From assembly GCA_021442155.1 (NCBI GenBank), contig CM038221.1:44835648-44899647 (forward strand): a stretch of DNA of 64,000 nucleotides, given 5' to 3'. The translations under genes and the position numbers were made by a program. Of the stretch, positions 34,864-47,332 are shown in pieces. Every line of letters begins with the position of its first letter. The first letter of the stretch is position 1. The stretch comes from Cymbidium sinense. Taxonomy: Eukaryota > Streptophyta > Magnoliopsida > Asparagales > Orchidaceae. Below the pieces are notes generated by a model, which saw nothing but the letters and a program-made list of their open reading frames with translations, searched no databases and was not told the origin of the DNA.

Positions 34864-35687
34864 CTACAAGCACGAATCTCGATGTTAAAAGCAAGGTGAC
34901 CAAGTTGAAATGACGATCAAAGACTTAAAATATCAGCCGAAACTTTGGGATATCGCTTAAATACCTAAATAGCTCTCAAACATGGAGTGGAGTTAAATCG
35001 AAGGCTCTCGACGAAATGGATCTAACGAGCCTAAGATCTTATAATTCTGACTTCATTTGAACATTCAAATACGCAAAATACTTCATATGATTAAGGGATT
35101 CATCATGAGCCGTCCGATGGAGAGGAGTGGTTCGGATTTTGCATGTATTTACAGAGACATCACTCCTCCAATCTATAAATAGCCCCTCATTTATCATATG
35201 AGGGGCGCCCAAGCAAGAGAGAGGAGAGAGCTCTAAAGATCCTCCAAGCACAATCGCCACTGACGGTTGTCAACCACCACCGCCACCACCGCTGATCTCT
35301 TGCCACAATCTGCCGGTCTCCATCATGATGACATCTACCGTGATTGTTCGCATTTCTACCAATGATTGTTCCGATTGCATTGTACCCGCGATTTCCAGGT
35401 GATTGCTCACAGCTTCACCATCATCTCGCTACTACTAGAATCGTTACAACTCGATCGTTGTCACATAACCGTTGTTCCTTTCTCATATACAATTGTAATC
35501 TCGCTAAGATCTTGTCTCAAACAAATACATAAGTTTTTTACTAAAGTTAGCCTATGGTTTTTCCCTCTTTCGAGATTTTTCACGTAAAATTGAGTTTCTT
35601 GTTCACTCTTTAAATACTGAATGTGCTCGGATTTCACAACGGGCTAAAACTTTTACTCTACCGAACTGGTTTTCTAGCACGCTATGT
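34858..35687 (+). repeat. Element 4, 5' LTR
   Basis: Collinear with 24203-25157 and 39079-39800: gcacgaatctcgatgttaaa, aaacatggagtgg, atctaacgagcctaagatct, atctataaatagcc (TATA at 35173-35182), gctcggatttcacaacgggc and ttttctagcacgc at the end. The TG start is lost in the TA tract. Confidence 0.85.
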
Positions 35688-35999
35688 TGCCTCTGGGAAC
35701 GATTCCCATTATATCATCTTGTATGGCGACCAAGTTCCCCGACAAGATCAAAACCACCATCGAGGTGGAGCATTTCAAACTTTTAAGGAGCGCAAGCAAA
35801 GAAATAAGATTCATCAAACTTCGTTCCTTCAAATTTTGTCGGAAACTGGGGGGCAACTCTTAATCTCAGAAGATTGCCCATGTTAATATGGTGAGCATCT
35901 AATCGATTACCATCCCAAGAAAAAAACAAAGTTTGAGGATATTTTCCAATTATACTTATGGAAAAACAAGACCAAGGTTAAGAAGAAACTTTGGCTATA
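35688..35999 (+). other. Leader segment of element 4
   Basis: Conserved with element 3 (inverted, 31565-31300) and weakly with element 2 (26160-26440). Shared are gttccttcaaattttgtcgg, ggggggcaactcttaatctc and actttggctataagctcaaa. A frame at 35623-35886 crosses it and could be a gag or leader ORF relic, but I recognise no domain. Confidence 0.55.
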
Positions 36000-36685
36000 A
36001 GCTCAAACAAATGTTTCAATTTGACCTCTTCCATACGTTAATACTATGACAAACAACCTATGATAAGTCAAAAGGTTCTAATGGACTTCCCACCTCTTCC
36101 ACATAAAGTTAACATCATCTGCAACACTGACAAACAACCCTGATAGTCAAAAATTCTCGGATTCAATTCAACCTCTTCCATTAACGTTAACGCCATCGGT
36201 AAAGACTACAAATAACCACTGATAGTCAAAATTCCCGATTCAATTCAACCTCTTCCACATAAAGCGCTATCGAGCAAAGACAAACAATCTCGATAGTCAA
36301 AAATCCTCACGGATTCAATTCAACCTCTTCCACACAAACGTAATCGGTAACACTCGACAAACAACAACCTCCTGATATAAAAAAATTCAACGGATCTCTT
36401 CCATACAAGTTAACATCATGTAACACTCGACAAACAACCTTGATAGGTAAAAATCTCAGGACTAATTCACCTCTTCCATACAAGTTACCATCGGTAACAT
36501 TCGACAAACAACCTTGATAGTCAAAAATCTCGATTCAATTCAACCTCTTCCACATGTTAGCGCTATCGAAAGACCATAAACAACCTCGATAGTCAAAAAT
36601 CTCCGGATCTAATTACCTCTTCCACATGCGTATCGAGTAGCATCGACAAACAACTCGATAGGCTAAAAATCCTCAACATCAACTT
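36000..36685 (+). repeat. Spacer array, element 4
   Basis: About ten monomers of 60-80 bp with the words tcaattcaacctcttccata, gttaacatcatcgg and gacaaacaacctcgatagtc. Same monomer as in elements 2, 3, 5 and 6, with many small deletions. Confidence 0.85.
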
Positions 36686-36689
36686 TCCA

Positions 36690-37860
36690 CATCCCCGTTA
36701 TTCATTATCGCCGATCGGCCGCTCACGCTTTGATCACTCATCCTCATTACCGCTGATTCGGCTGGCCACCATCACCGCCACTCTTCACTACCAGCTGCCG
36801 CCACGCGCATCGCCATTACTCGCTTGTTACGACTACTTGCCGCCACCACCGCCACGGCCACCGCGCCACCATACCGATCGCAAGCTACATATTGTTGCCG
36901 CTATTGAGGCCGCCACCACCTCTGCTAAACCATCGGTTTTGGCCATTTGCTGGCTACCGCTGGCCATTTATCGCTTATTACATCTTTTTTATTACCATTA
37001 TCGTTGCGCTATCTCCGTTGACTACTATCGCAGAGGCTACTTTATCACTTACTCACCGCCGCTACCACCACGCTTAATTATTGCTCATTTTGTTGGCTGC
37101 TGACCACTCGCCGGTTGGCAACCACATCGTTGCTGAGACCATCGCTGACTATCGTTATCGCATCGCTAACTACTGCATTATTGGCCGCTACCAATTCTGC
37201 CACGCTAACCACTGCGAGTTTTGCCGGCCACATCGCCGGGTTTCTGGCACACCATTTATCGGGCCATCCCTTTGCCGATTACGGCCGCTATTGCTCGGTT
37301 ACCACATCGCCATGTTTGCTACTGCTGACCGCTTAATCATAATCCCATACTGCCGACTATCGCCGCCATCTCCGGCTTATTATCATTTATTTGCCGCTGG
37401 CTATTGGCTGACTTATCGCTGACACATTCGCTGGCTACCATTAATTCGTTTCAATTTATTTGCCGGTTATCCTGACCACGCTTATCGCTATTGCTAATTC
37501 CCTGGCCTTACACGCCGCCGCTTAGCTAATCGACTATCGCTGGCGCTGATATGCTGGATATCGCTGGATTTGCTTATCCATTTATTATTATTATTTTACT
37601 GCTAATTATCGCTGATATATCGCCGCTACTAACTATGATCGTTTATCCTCGCCGACTACTAACGCTACCGCTGCCACCACCTTGCTGGCCATCATCCGCC
37701 GCCAGCCGACTATCACCGCCATCTCACGGCTGCCACACCGCCGCTTACACCGCCACACCATCGCTGCAATCTTCGCCGACCGCCACCATCGCCATTATCA
37801 TCTCCGCTAATTATCGCTCACCACATCGCCGATCGCTGGTTAACCTCCTCCATCATCGCC
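36690..37860 (+). repeat. CpG-rich cryptic repeat, element 4
   Basis: About 1.2 kb made of varied words like atcgccgctat, ccaccaccgcc, gctgaccactcgcc and ttatcgctgg. CpG density is high against the AT-rich flanks. Frames across it (for example 36837-37103, 37081-37422 and 37551-37865) are low-complexity His/Pro/Arg/Leu and not genes. Comparable blocks are at 43880-44285, 55100-55530 and 61740-62352. Confidence 0.75.
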
Positions 37861-38380
37861 GATGATCGCTTCCAACGACGGTCGACGACTACGCTGACGC
37901 TCTTCGAGGAAAATCAGACAATGTATGTACCGGGATCGCCCGCGGATTCTGACGACGGCAGCTTGATGCCTCTTTCGAGGGAAAATAGACAACGATGTTC
38001 CGCGTGATCTCCTCCAGACGGTCCGACGTATGGACGCTTCTTTCGAGGGAAAATCAGACACACGATGTACCGCGCCTTGATCGCCTGCACCTAAGGTCCG
38101 ACAGTACGCCAGGGAAAATCAGACACGATGATGTACGCGGCCTTGATCTCCTCCAAACCCGGACGCGAGGCCTGGACGCTTGAGGGAAAACCGAAAAACG
38201 ACGAGTAGGCCTTGATCGCCCAAACTAACGGTCCGACGAGGCCTGACGCCACCTTCGGGAAAACCAATGAATGGCATCGGGCCTTGATCGCTTCCAAACC
38301 CGGACGTCCGACGAGGTCGACTTTTCGAGGGAAAACCGGAACAAGAAGTACTACAGCCTGACCGCTTCCAAACGACCTTC
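37861..38380 (-). repeat. Decayed 90-bp repeat, element 4
   Basis: Recurring gatcgcctccaaacccggac, gtccgacgagg, tttcgagggaaaatcagaca and gatgtaccgcgccttgatcg, i.e. the same unit as 23247-23690 but with units of about 75-90 bp through small losses. The minus strand still reads with words like RPGLEAIKA, so the coding-like character persists. Confidence 0.75.
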
Positions 38381-38415
38381 TCAAGAAGAAGAGAGAATAT
38401 GTCTTCTCCTCCCCT

Positions 38416-38430
38416 GGGTTTTATAGACCC
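38416..38430 (-). promoter_or_regulatory. Antisense TATA box, element 4
   Basis: gggttttatagaccc is near-palindromic in its flanks; the minus strand reads gggtctataaaaccc toward the 90-bp repeat. Same position as in element 1. Confidence 0.6.
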
Positions 38431-39078
38431 TTTAAAAGTGTGTAAAAATTGTCAAAATCACCCAAAACTATCCAAAACCATTCAAAATCGCTCAAAACGG
38501 GCCAAAATGGGTGAAAACGGCTTTTGGATCGCATCGCTACGGGCGCCATAAGCGCGCTGCAGCACAGATGTTTATGCTTCGGCCGTCTGCTGTTTCCTCG
38601 CGACTAACTCCGGCTGAACCGGCCATGATCGGAGAACTCGCCATACCGGCCTCGCTCACATCTTAGCTGACCGCCGTCTGTTTAGCCTGTCAGGCACACC
38701 CATCGACTGCCCGTTTTATGTCCTCGCGACTGCTGATCATTGCTCGCTCACACTGTCAGACCGCTGCCCTTCTCTTTTCCGTCTCTTATTCGACCAAGAA
38801 AGGCCCAGTTTTCTAAATCAAGGCAGAAATTAAGAATTCCTCAGAGCCTGCTTGTAATCCAACCGGAAATCTTGTGCCTATAAATGTTCAGATGGTTCCA
38901 TAACTCAATTTTATAGATGCCTACACACATCTCGACCGCTTCCTCAGAGTCATAATTTTGTGCTCACATGAAGACTGTTTCTTAAATTGTGTTAATGACC
39001 TCAAATTTCATTGAATTTATTTTGAAGATTTGACATATATTTTGGATGATTGAGATAATGTCATCCAAAAATAGACAA
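38431..39078 (+). other. 3' untranslated segment of element 4
   Basis: Begins with a run of xCAAAAtcgctcaaaac words (38445-38520), then CG-rich text, then attgaatttattttgaagatttgac. It ends with the polypurine relic ccaaaaatagacaac just before the LTR. Comparable to 55925-56627. Confidence 0.6.
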
Positions 39079-39800
39079 CCGATATGGCCTAAAATACTAC
39101 TAGTCAAGCTAATCTTGATGTTAAAAGCAAGTCACCGGTTGAAACGACCAGATCAAGCACTTAAAATATCATCAAAATTTTGGGATATCAAGCAAATACC
39201 TCAAACATGGAGTGTTTATATCAAATTGAGCGTCTCGACGAGTCTAACGAGCCTAAGATTCATATACTTCATTTGAACATTCAAATACGCAAAATACATC
39301 ATATGATCAATGGATTCCGTCCGAAATGGAGTGGTTCTGATTTTATGTATTCAGACGCCACTCCTCCAATCTATAAATACCCTCATTTCTAGAGGGCCCA
39401 AGCAAGAGAGAGAAGAGCTCTAAAGATTCTCCAAGACACTGTCGCCACTGACGGTCGCCAACCACCATGCCGCTGATCCTCGCTCGCCAATCCATCATGA
39501 TGACTTCTACCCATTATTTTACGTGCACGGATTGTTCTCGCATTTTCGCATCGCCGATTTTCACCGGATTGCTGCATAGCTCACCATCATCACCGCTACT
39601 ACAACAAAAGTTATAACGTGCATAATAAGTTTTTCCTTTCTCATATACATCAATGATCGGAAGATCTTGTACTCATATATAATACATAGTCTTTTTTTAC
39701 TGGCTGAATCATGGTTTTTCCCTCTTTCAGATTTTCATGTAAAAATTCTGAGTTTTCTTGTCACTCTTTAAATATCTGCTAAATATTTCACAAAAAGTAG
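39079..39800 (+). repeat. Element 4, 3' LTR (end eroded)
   Basis: Starts cgatatggcc (TGATATG-type start mutated), shares all landmarks with 34858-35687 including ctataaatac at 39371-39380, and fades into AT-rich DNA around 39800 before the terminal CA. Confidence 0.8.
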
Positions 39801-40544
39801 AAAACTTTTAATTATAAAATATATATTATATATTGATATGTATATAAATATTATATATTATTATACAATTAATATTATATTAATATATAATAATATATGA
39901 TAGATTCTAATTAATATATAATAATTATATATTAATTAAATATTATACAATATTATATTATTAAAATTCGGATCTAAAATTTATATCTGAAATCCACATA
40001 TAATAATTTTTTTTTTTTTTGTTAAATGGTCTCTTCACTTAAAGGACTACCTTTCCCCGAAAAAAAAAAAAAAAAAGGACTATCAGGTAAAAGGTTAGCT
40101 AGTGAGGCGAATATGACTGCAGACTCTTCACACGCTTTGATTCCCCTTAGAATAGGGTGTTACCTGCGTGAAAAGAAGAAATGACGCCGTTGCAGCGTGG
40201 ATTACTACGTCGTCACACGTCACATAAATGTGGGATTAGGACATCCCCAAAAAAAAAAAAAAAATAAGGTAAGCCTTATTTGATTCCCTCACAAAATAAT
40301 TTCATATGTGTGGCAAGAATATATATGCTTTAAATAACTAAAGATTATAGTTTGTAATTTATAGCTGTTTTTTTTTTTTACATATTTTCATAATTTTAAG
40401 ATTTTATAATTATTTCTTTTTAGAATTATAAATTAGAATTTATATTTATGCATTAGCACTTATTTTTAAAATCTTTTCGTTATAAATTATTATATAAAAA
40501 AGAAAATTAAGTTAATACTTATTGTATGAGAAAATTTGTAACGG
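39801..40544. other. Spacer with a GC-richer patch
   Basis: AT-rich except 40080-40245, which has normal base composition, is not repeated elsewhere in the window and contains two ACGT cores (actacgtcgtcacacgtcac, 40206-40225) and tgacgcc. It could be a remnant of unique host sequence. No ORF is attached. Confidence 0.4.
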
Positions 40545-41269
40545 TAGAATAAAAACTTCAAGCCTTATCATATATGAAAATCTATCACACACATAGATAG
40601 TTGAAAAGAGAACAAGAAATTCCAAAATTTTTACATGAAAAAACTCTAGAAAGAGGGGAAAAAACCACAGGGCCTAGCTCAATAAAAATCCTCCACTATA
40701 TAAATACTTTGGAATATAAAGTTTAAGTTTTTCTGATAACGGGATTATAATATTGTATGTGAGAAAGCCTGATAATAAGAATTCTAGAATCAGGTAACAA
40801 TAAATGCAGGTAGTGAATAGTTGTCAGAATCGACGATTTATAATAAGTCACCAACACAATGGTGATGATAACTTGAACTTCTAATTCTCTCACTTTCTCA
40901 AGTTCGGTTTCTAGCTTCTCCCTTTCATGATAAGATTGAGTCTTATTTATAGATTCGAGAGATATTTTGGTCATTATAATATCTCAAAACATTCCATGGA
41001 CAGATATATTCATTTGATCATAAATAGTTTTTTTTGATTTGATCATCCAAATGATCTTCAATTGAGTGATCTTAGATTTGGATTCTTCTTATCGAGCCGA
41101 TTCAAATATAAGTCCAAATTCAAAAGTCATTGATCATCCAAATATAAGTTTTATATGTAACTTTTGAAATTGATTTCCACATTATTATTGATTTTAGTAT
41201 TGTTGACTTATCTTACTAAGTCGCTTAATTTGATCAGATTCACGCCGATTAATTTTTAGAGATATATCA
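40545..41269 (-). repeat. Solo LTR of the element 1-3 family
   Basis: Complete minus-strand LTR of about 725 bp. The reverse complement starts TGATATATCTC at 41269, has a TATA box (tctataaata, 40943-40952), the gaaaaactctagaaag and cacagggcctagctcaataa segments, and ends near tattctaccgttaca. No interior or partner LTR is adjacent, so it is best read as a solo LTR formed by LTR-LTR recombination. Confidence 0.8.
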
Positions 41270-42184
<915 letters not shown>

Positions 42185-42204
42185 CTGAATATTTTAGATG
42201 AGAC

Positions 42205-42920
42205 CAAAAAATTATCCAACACAAGGGATATGAACACGTTAAATGAAGTTAAGAAAACCACGCCTCTTGCCCACCAGAACTTTCACCATGTGTTCAAAAG
42301 ATGCCCCTCGCTTCGTATGGAGGAAGGTGTTTACGGAAATAATATTCCGAGTGTAATATAACATCTGGCCAACCCAACCCAGAAGTTTCCCGTGCGGATC
42401 TTCCTGGGAGCAACCTCTGATCTGGAGAAAGCTGCCTTTTCTCCTGGCGATCTCCTGGCTGAGCCCCGATCTTCGCAGACTCCAGACTGCGGAAGATCGT
42501 CCCAAGGTCCAAGAGGTTCTCGAGCTCTCACTTCAAATGTGATTGTCCCATGAATAGATAGATTTGAGCTTTTGTAAATTGTGGAAAACTCCAACCACTC
42601 CCATAACCACGATCGACGCAAAGGATCCCTCGATCGACGGTGTATTTTGATGATCCGTGCCTTAATGATGCCTAATTGGGTGATCTCGATTTGTTGGATC
42701 TTGACGCCGCCGACCGACGACTATAAATATGTCGCTGGTGACCATTTGGCGATCGATACATTTTCATGCTCGATAGCCGATCTGAAGATTCGTCTGGATC
42801 ACTATGCTTGATGTTGCTTATGTTCGTCAGGTGACGGCGCTTGACTGTTTCTGGCAAATCGGGCGATGGGATCAAGCATTTCAAAATGCCTGAGATTCGC
42901 TTGATCGAGGATGATCGCGC
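42205..42920 (-). repeat. Element 5, 3' LTR
   Basis: Reverse complement of the second LTR subfamily: attatccaacacaagggata, gaactttcaccatgtgttc, ggaggaaggtgtttacgg, cttcctgggagcaacctctg, aaactccaaccactccca and gatcaagcatttcaaaatgc. The last ~50 bp of U5 are missing next to the TA tract, and the TATA box is deleted. LTR start is at about 42920 beside tcctatttttgg (polypurine relic). Confidence 0.82.
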
Positions 42921-43545
42921 TCCTATTTTTGGACATTATCTCATCCAAAAAATATTTGTCAAATTTGAAAATAAAATTCTTCAATGAAATTGAGAGTCCA
43001 TCAATCGATTGAGAGAACAGATCTTTACAAGATTATGACTGGAAGCCGGAGGCCGCAAGAATGAGAGATTTCGAGATTACGATCGATCCGGATTTAACAG
43101 AGTCGCGGTGCCATGTACGCTCAGATGAGTCGCGGCTACATGCGGCGTAACGCTGGTTGGGCTCGGTCGGGATCTGACGCGAACCGAACGGCCGATGCCG
43201 TATGGTCGATGAATCGCGCCGTCGAATCACGCTCGGCCCGATGCTGGTCGCCAGCGAGCTCGCGACTGGTGGTATGGCGAGGTCGGCGATGGGTCGCCTG
43301 GTCGGCTATGGCGCCGGCATGTCTGGTCGAGGGTTCGTGGCTTCTCACAGAAGGCCATGGCAGACCTGTTGGGACGCGGACCTGACTCTTAGAGGATGCC
43401 GCTGGCTGCTGGCACACATGGGAGGCATCTTACAGCTGTGTTGAGCGGCATGAGTGGCTGGGCGACACGAAGGCTCAAGTCCCACGGGCTGAACGCGGTT
43501 TTGACAGCTTTGAGCGATTTTGGGCGGTTTTTACGCTTTCCCTAA
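42921..43545 (-). other. 3' untranslated segment of element 5
   Basis: Matches 49109-49735 and 60834-61490 on the same strand: gagagtccatcaatc, atctttacaagattatgact, gagatttcgagattacgatc and gatccgg. The part 43100-43450 is CG-rich with repeated ggtcg words. Frames across it are not conserved among the three copies. Confidence 0.65.
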
Positions 43546-43560
43546 GGGTCTATAAAACCT
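43546..43560 (+). promoter_or_regulatory. Antisense TATA box, element 5
   Basis: gggtctataaaacct on the plus strand, antisense to the minus-strand element. It is followed by the CT-rich ttttctcatctcctcctctt, like a pyrimidine patch of plant promoters. Confidence 0.6.
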
Positions 43561-43569
43561 GGGCTAAGG

Positions 43570-43800
43570 AGAAGGCACATTTTTCTCATCTCCTCCTCTT
43601 AGTGCATACCTCCCCTGGTGAGTTTGCACTCTTTGATCTCCTCTTCTCCTCTAGAGTGCATAGCCTCCCCTGGTGGGAGACTCTTTTGGATCAACCTCTA
43701 TCTCTTCATCTCACCAAGCCAGAGTGCGTTCCCCGGTGGGAGTTTGGCACTCTCTTGAATAATTTCATCTCGATGACGCGAGGTTTGTGATGGGGTGAGA
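43570..43800 (+). repeat. 65-70 bp repeat after antisense TATA, element 5
   Basis: Three units sharing ctcctcttctcctctagagt, gcatagcctcccctggtggg and gagtttggcactctt. Also at 55590-55880 (inverted) and 61535-61735. On the sense of the antisense promoter each unit gives a VHSLPVGVWAL-like peptide word. Confidence 0.75.
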
Positions 43801-43879
43801 CTCTTTTGAAAGAGACACGTCCACCTTGTAACCGGCGAATGAGGAACCTTCTAAAAATGGAGTGATCAAGGCGATATCC

Positions 43880-44285
43880 AGAGGCTTACCTCCACGGACC
43901 GTCCGTTGACGCTACCGGAGACGGGTTACGGCGATGCGCGATGGTGGTCCCATAAGGGTCGACGACTGAGGTGGGCGAGATAACCAACCACGATGGCGAC
44001 CGCGGAGATTGCCGCCAACGCGATAGGTTACCACGAGTCAACGAGAGATCCGAAGGATAACCGGCCGATAAGAAAAGATCACGACGGGCCAACGAAGGAC
44101 CGCGAATGGCTACGACCGCCTACGGGTCGCCTATCCGGGCTGTGAGCGAATCGGCTACGAAGAAATGACCGCCGCTTGACGGCAGCCGACCGGGCGCCCA
44201 GAATGCCACGATGACCGCTTATCATGGTAAGGACGGGCCGAGATTTTTGCGATGGCCGGCTCGATGACCGGCCACTGGTTACGCA
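43880..44285 (-). repeat. CpG-rich cryptic repeat, element 5
   Basis: Varied words such as ccggagacgggttacggcga, gatggcgaccgcggagattg and gaccggccactgg. Counterpart of 36690-37860, 55100-55530 and 61740-62352. Frames here are shadows of the repeat. Confidence 0.65.
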
Positions 44286-44289
44286 ATTT

Positions 44290-45225
44290 ATCCGGTTGTT
44301 TATCAAAGCGCTTACTCGACGATGTTAACCTATGGAGTTGTGGAAAGAGGATTGCCAACTTATCCGTTATCGCGCACTCGGACGATGTTAACGTATGGAG
44401 GGTCAAGTAGGATTTGACCTATCCGAGGTTGTTTATCTGAGCGCTTACTCAATGATGTTAACTGGAGAAAGTTGTTATGGCGAGGATTGCCAACTTATCC
44501 AAGGTTGTTTATCGAGCTACAATGTTATTAACTCAGAGGAAGAGGTCAAGTCCACTGGACCTTTTGACCTATCCGAGGTTATTTATCTGAGCCGCTTACT
44601 CGATGATGTTAACCTCGTTATGGAGAAAGTTGCGCCTATAGAGGATTGCCAACTTATCCAAGGTTGTTTATCGAGGCATCAATGATGTTAACTGTATGGA
44701 AGAGGTCGAAGTCCACCAAGGATTTTGACCTATCCGGTTGTTTATCTGAGCGCTTACTCGCGATGTTAACTATGGAGAAAGTTGTAGGCGCTATAGAGGA
44801 TTGCCAACTTATCCAAGGTTGTTTATCGAGCTGACGTTAACTCAGGAAAGAGGTCGCGAAGTCCACAGGACCTTTACCTATCCGAGGTTGTTTATCGGAG
44901 CGTTTACTCGATGATGTTAACCTGCTTATGGAGAAAGTTGTAGGCAGTCTATAGAGGATTGCCAACTTATCCAAGGTTGTTTATCGAGCGCTACTGACGC
45001 GATGTTAACCTCAGATGGAAGAGGTCAAGTCCACAAGGACCTTTTGACCTATCCGAGGTTGTTTATCTGAGCGCTTACTCGATGATGTTAACCTCGTTAT
45101 GGAGAAAGAGGCCTATAGAGATTGCCAACTTATCCAAGGTTGTTTATCGTGCTACTGACGATGTTAACCTCAGTATGGAAGAGGTCGAAGTCCACTAAGG
45201 ACCTTTTATCCTTGATTGTGATTGT
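44290..45225 (-). repeat. Dimeric ~165-bp spacer array, element 5
   Basis: Alternating monomers: one with ggattgccaacttatccaag, gttgtttatcg; the other with ccttttgacctatccgaggt, tgtttatctgagcgcttact and gatgatgttaacct. Together about 165 bp, with five to six dimers. Inverted relative of 53815-55090. Confidence 0.9.
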
Positions 45226-45227
45226 AA

Positions 45228-45470
45228 TGCATCCATGAAGCTCAACATCCGATGTCCGATGTCGCATCAACTAGTTGGTCGACATGGCGGGGAAGCTATC
45301 TTTGGGCATGCACGCATCAAGGCAAGTCGATGCACATTCTCCAGAACTTGGCCTTCGACTAACACTACGTTAGCCAACCAGTAGACTTCAATGAACTTGA
45401 CTTTTTTCTTTCTATGATGACCGCTCGTGGCGGTTCTTTTTTGTATCACCGGCCAGGTTGAGTCAACTTT
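45228..45470 (-). pseudogene. RT N-terminal fragment, element 5
   Basis: Minus strand reads VKFIEVYWLANVVLVEGQV, NVHRLALMRACPKI and then, in another frame, RT text up to ...FMDA before switching into the spacer array near 45228. These are the first ~90 residues of Ty3/gypsy RT; palm Asp residues, RNase H and integrase are absent. The break is at the same codon as in element 6 (about 53800). Confidence 0.8.
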
Positions 45471-46369
45471 GAGGAGTGCGAATGACTTCCGTCAATGCCC
45501 GTAATATCGAGCGCCCCGTGCAAAGATATCTTGATTTTACGCGTAAAATCTACGATTCTCGATTGATCGAGACAAAGAACGATCCCACCTTCACCTTCGC
45601 GATGGATCAACTTCAGATAGGAAGACAAATTACATCTTCAACCGGAGAAGCCCTTTCGTGAGGCATCATCATCTCGTAGGTCAAGTTCTCGATGTTGAGG
45701 GTTACCGACGAAATGGTCAGCTTGTTGATATAGACGCCAGGTTATCGTTGATTCCACGCCGATGCTGGTGTCGGAATTTCATCTGAGGTGAGGCACGATG
45801 TGATTGGTAATATGACCGGAGAGGTCTCCCAAATATTGCATTGTACAGACGACACTAAATAATCAAGTATGGTCGTCGGGAAATTCTCCAAGAGTTACGG
45901 AAGACCGATTGTCCCTTCCACTAATACTCGATTATCAAATCCATACAAGGACCGGCCGGTTGAAGCTTCTCTTCTATACCCATGCTAAGGAAAGTGGAGT
46001 AAAAAAGAACATCAACCAACTCCCATTGTCGATCAATATCCTTAATATTGAAGCATGGATCACACGACCGACAAGGGGATCTTGATGTGGGATGCTAAGC
46101 CTCTAGATCTAAATCATCAAAGGCGATAGAATGGTCAACCCGAGACTTCTTCGCCGCTCTTGAAAGGCAATGAATATTTGGCTATAACACCGCCTCCAAT
46201 TGTTTCTATTCTCCGCTTGGCTTTCCGGCAGCTTGATTTTGACGAGGGTTGGTTTTGTATAAACGCCAGATACCCTGACGATATTAGTCTTCAATCTCCT
46301 TCGCTTGGTGGCATTTTTTTTCTAATATGAACATCACCTTTGGGAACCTTCTTCCGCTTCGAGGTTCAA
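45471..46369 (-). pseudogene. Protease/linker relic, element 5
   Basis: Same sequence as 52870-53500 and 58570-57900. The plus-strand phrases tcaatatccttaatattgaa (LINTEGR-type linker) and gagtaaaaaagaacatcaac correspond to the reverse complement of the IDQWEF protease block in element 6. Frameshifts throughout. Confidence 0.65.
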
Positions 46370-47280
46370 ACTGCATGAGCAATCGATACCGCGGAGATTT
46401 GTGCCTCTATTTGGGACCAGTCGATAGAATGGATTGTCTCCCATTGATTAATGATGAATAAGTATCCCCGCCGAGTCCTCCGAGAAGCACGCCTCAAAAG
46501 TTCTGATCTACTCCACTGTTTCCGTGAGGAGGAGAACCTCGAAGTATTCTTTGAGGGACTCTCCATCGCTCCGAGAGAGATGTGATGAACTCGATGATTC
46601 TCTTGTTCGCCAGAACTGCTCTACAAAAAATCAAGCTCTCCAAATGATCTGGACTAATTTAATGAGAATAAACCACGTATTGCCCTTGAGAGTCGGGAAT
46701 ACCGACACAAGACAAAGTCATTTGCACGCCGAATGTGCATGATCGCTCAAAGTGATCGATATGCTATGGACGCACAGCATTGTAAGGGTCCATGCCGGGA
46801 AGCTTGAATCTCGCAACGTATTGCGAGATGATCTCGCGGGACGAAGTTTTGAAGAGGCGGAGAATGGATCATTCGATTGTTTGCCGAACTCTTCGCACCG
46901 CCGAAGTTCATCGCAGATAAGGTGACGTGGAGTTTCACCGATACGAGGTTGAGCCATTCGTGGGGTGAGTAGAATCGCGATCCGTGGTTCAAAGATCCGG
47001 ATGTGGTGCCAAGGGTTCTCTACTTATGATCCGATTCCTGCAATCATTCTCGTGAAGAAAATCGATTATGCCGAGGGTATGGAACCTCGTGGCTCTTCCA
47101 GCGTTGGAACGCTTTGCCGGCCCCTCTCAGAGTCAAGAATTTCGCTCGGGAATCCTCCATCCTTGAACGATTTTCCAAAGAGGGGCACTGACCCTCACCG
47201 GGACGTTAATGTAGAGAAGTGTTGGAGACTTCATGCCCCTTGATGAGAATGAGGAGCTGGAGCGAAACCCCGCTTACCAA
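46370..47280 (-). pseudogene. gag relic, element 5
   Basis: Reverse complement of the element 6 gag: the tccttgagagtccctcaaag-type segment around 46540-46560, the cattcgtggggtgagtagaa segment near 46957 and the leader near 47280. Much of the capsid region is shortened by deletions. No intact frame. Confidence 0.7.
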
Positions 47281-47313
47281 CCATATTGAGATATAGCAAT
47301 GGGGAATTGAGAA

Positions 47314-47332
47314 TTCCCACAGACGGCGCAAC
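47314..47332 (-). other. Primer-binding site, element 5
   Basis: Minus strand reads ttgcgccgtctgtgggaa directly after the LTR end (gcatagcag). It is the best-preserved PBS in the window and matches the TGGCGCCGTCTGTGGGAA wording known from Tat-lineage elements. Confidence 0.8.

Larger units (their letters stand above)
34858..39800 (+). mobile_element. Element 4: non-coding LTR element with spacer arrays
   Basis: About 4.9 kb. It has LTRs at 34858-35687 and 39079-39800, a leader related to elements 2 and 3, a spacer array, a GC-rich cryptic repeat, a decayed 90-bp repeat, an antisense TATA box and a polypurine relic. No gag, pol or aORF motif. The layout is that of element 1 with pol and aORF removed but the repeats kept, so it is a non-autonomous derivative. 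Confidence 0.8.

Noticed and set aside
36837..37865. Several 60-113 residue frames on the plus strand
   Set aside because: All are readings of the CpG-rich cryptic repeat; low complexity and not conserved in sister elements.
43113..43444. Overlapping 80-93 residue frames on both strands
   Set aside because: CG-rich 3' segment of element 5; homologous copies at 49.2 and 61.1 kb do not preserve any of these frames.
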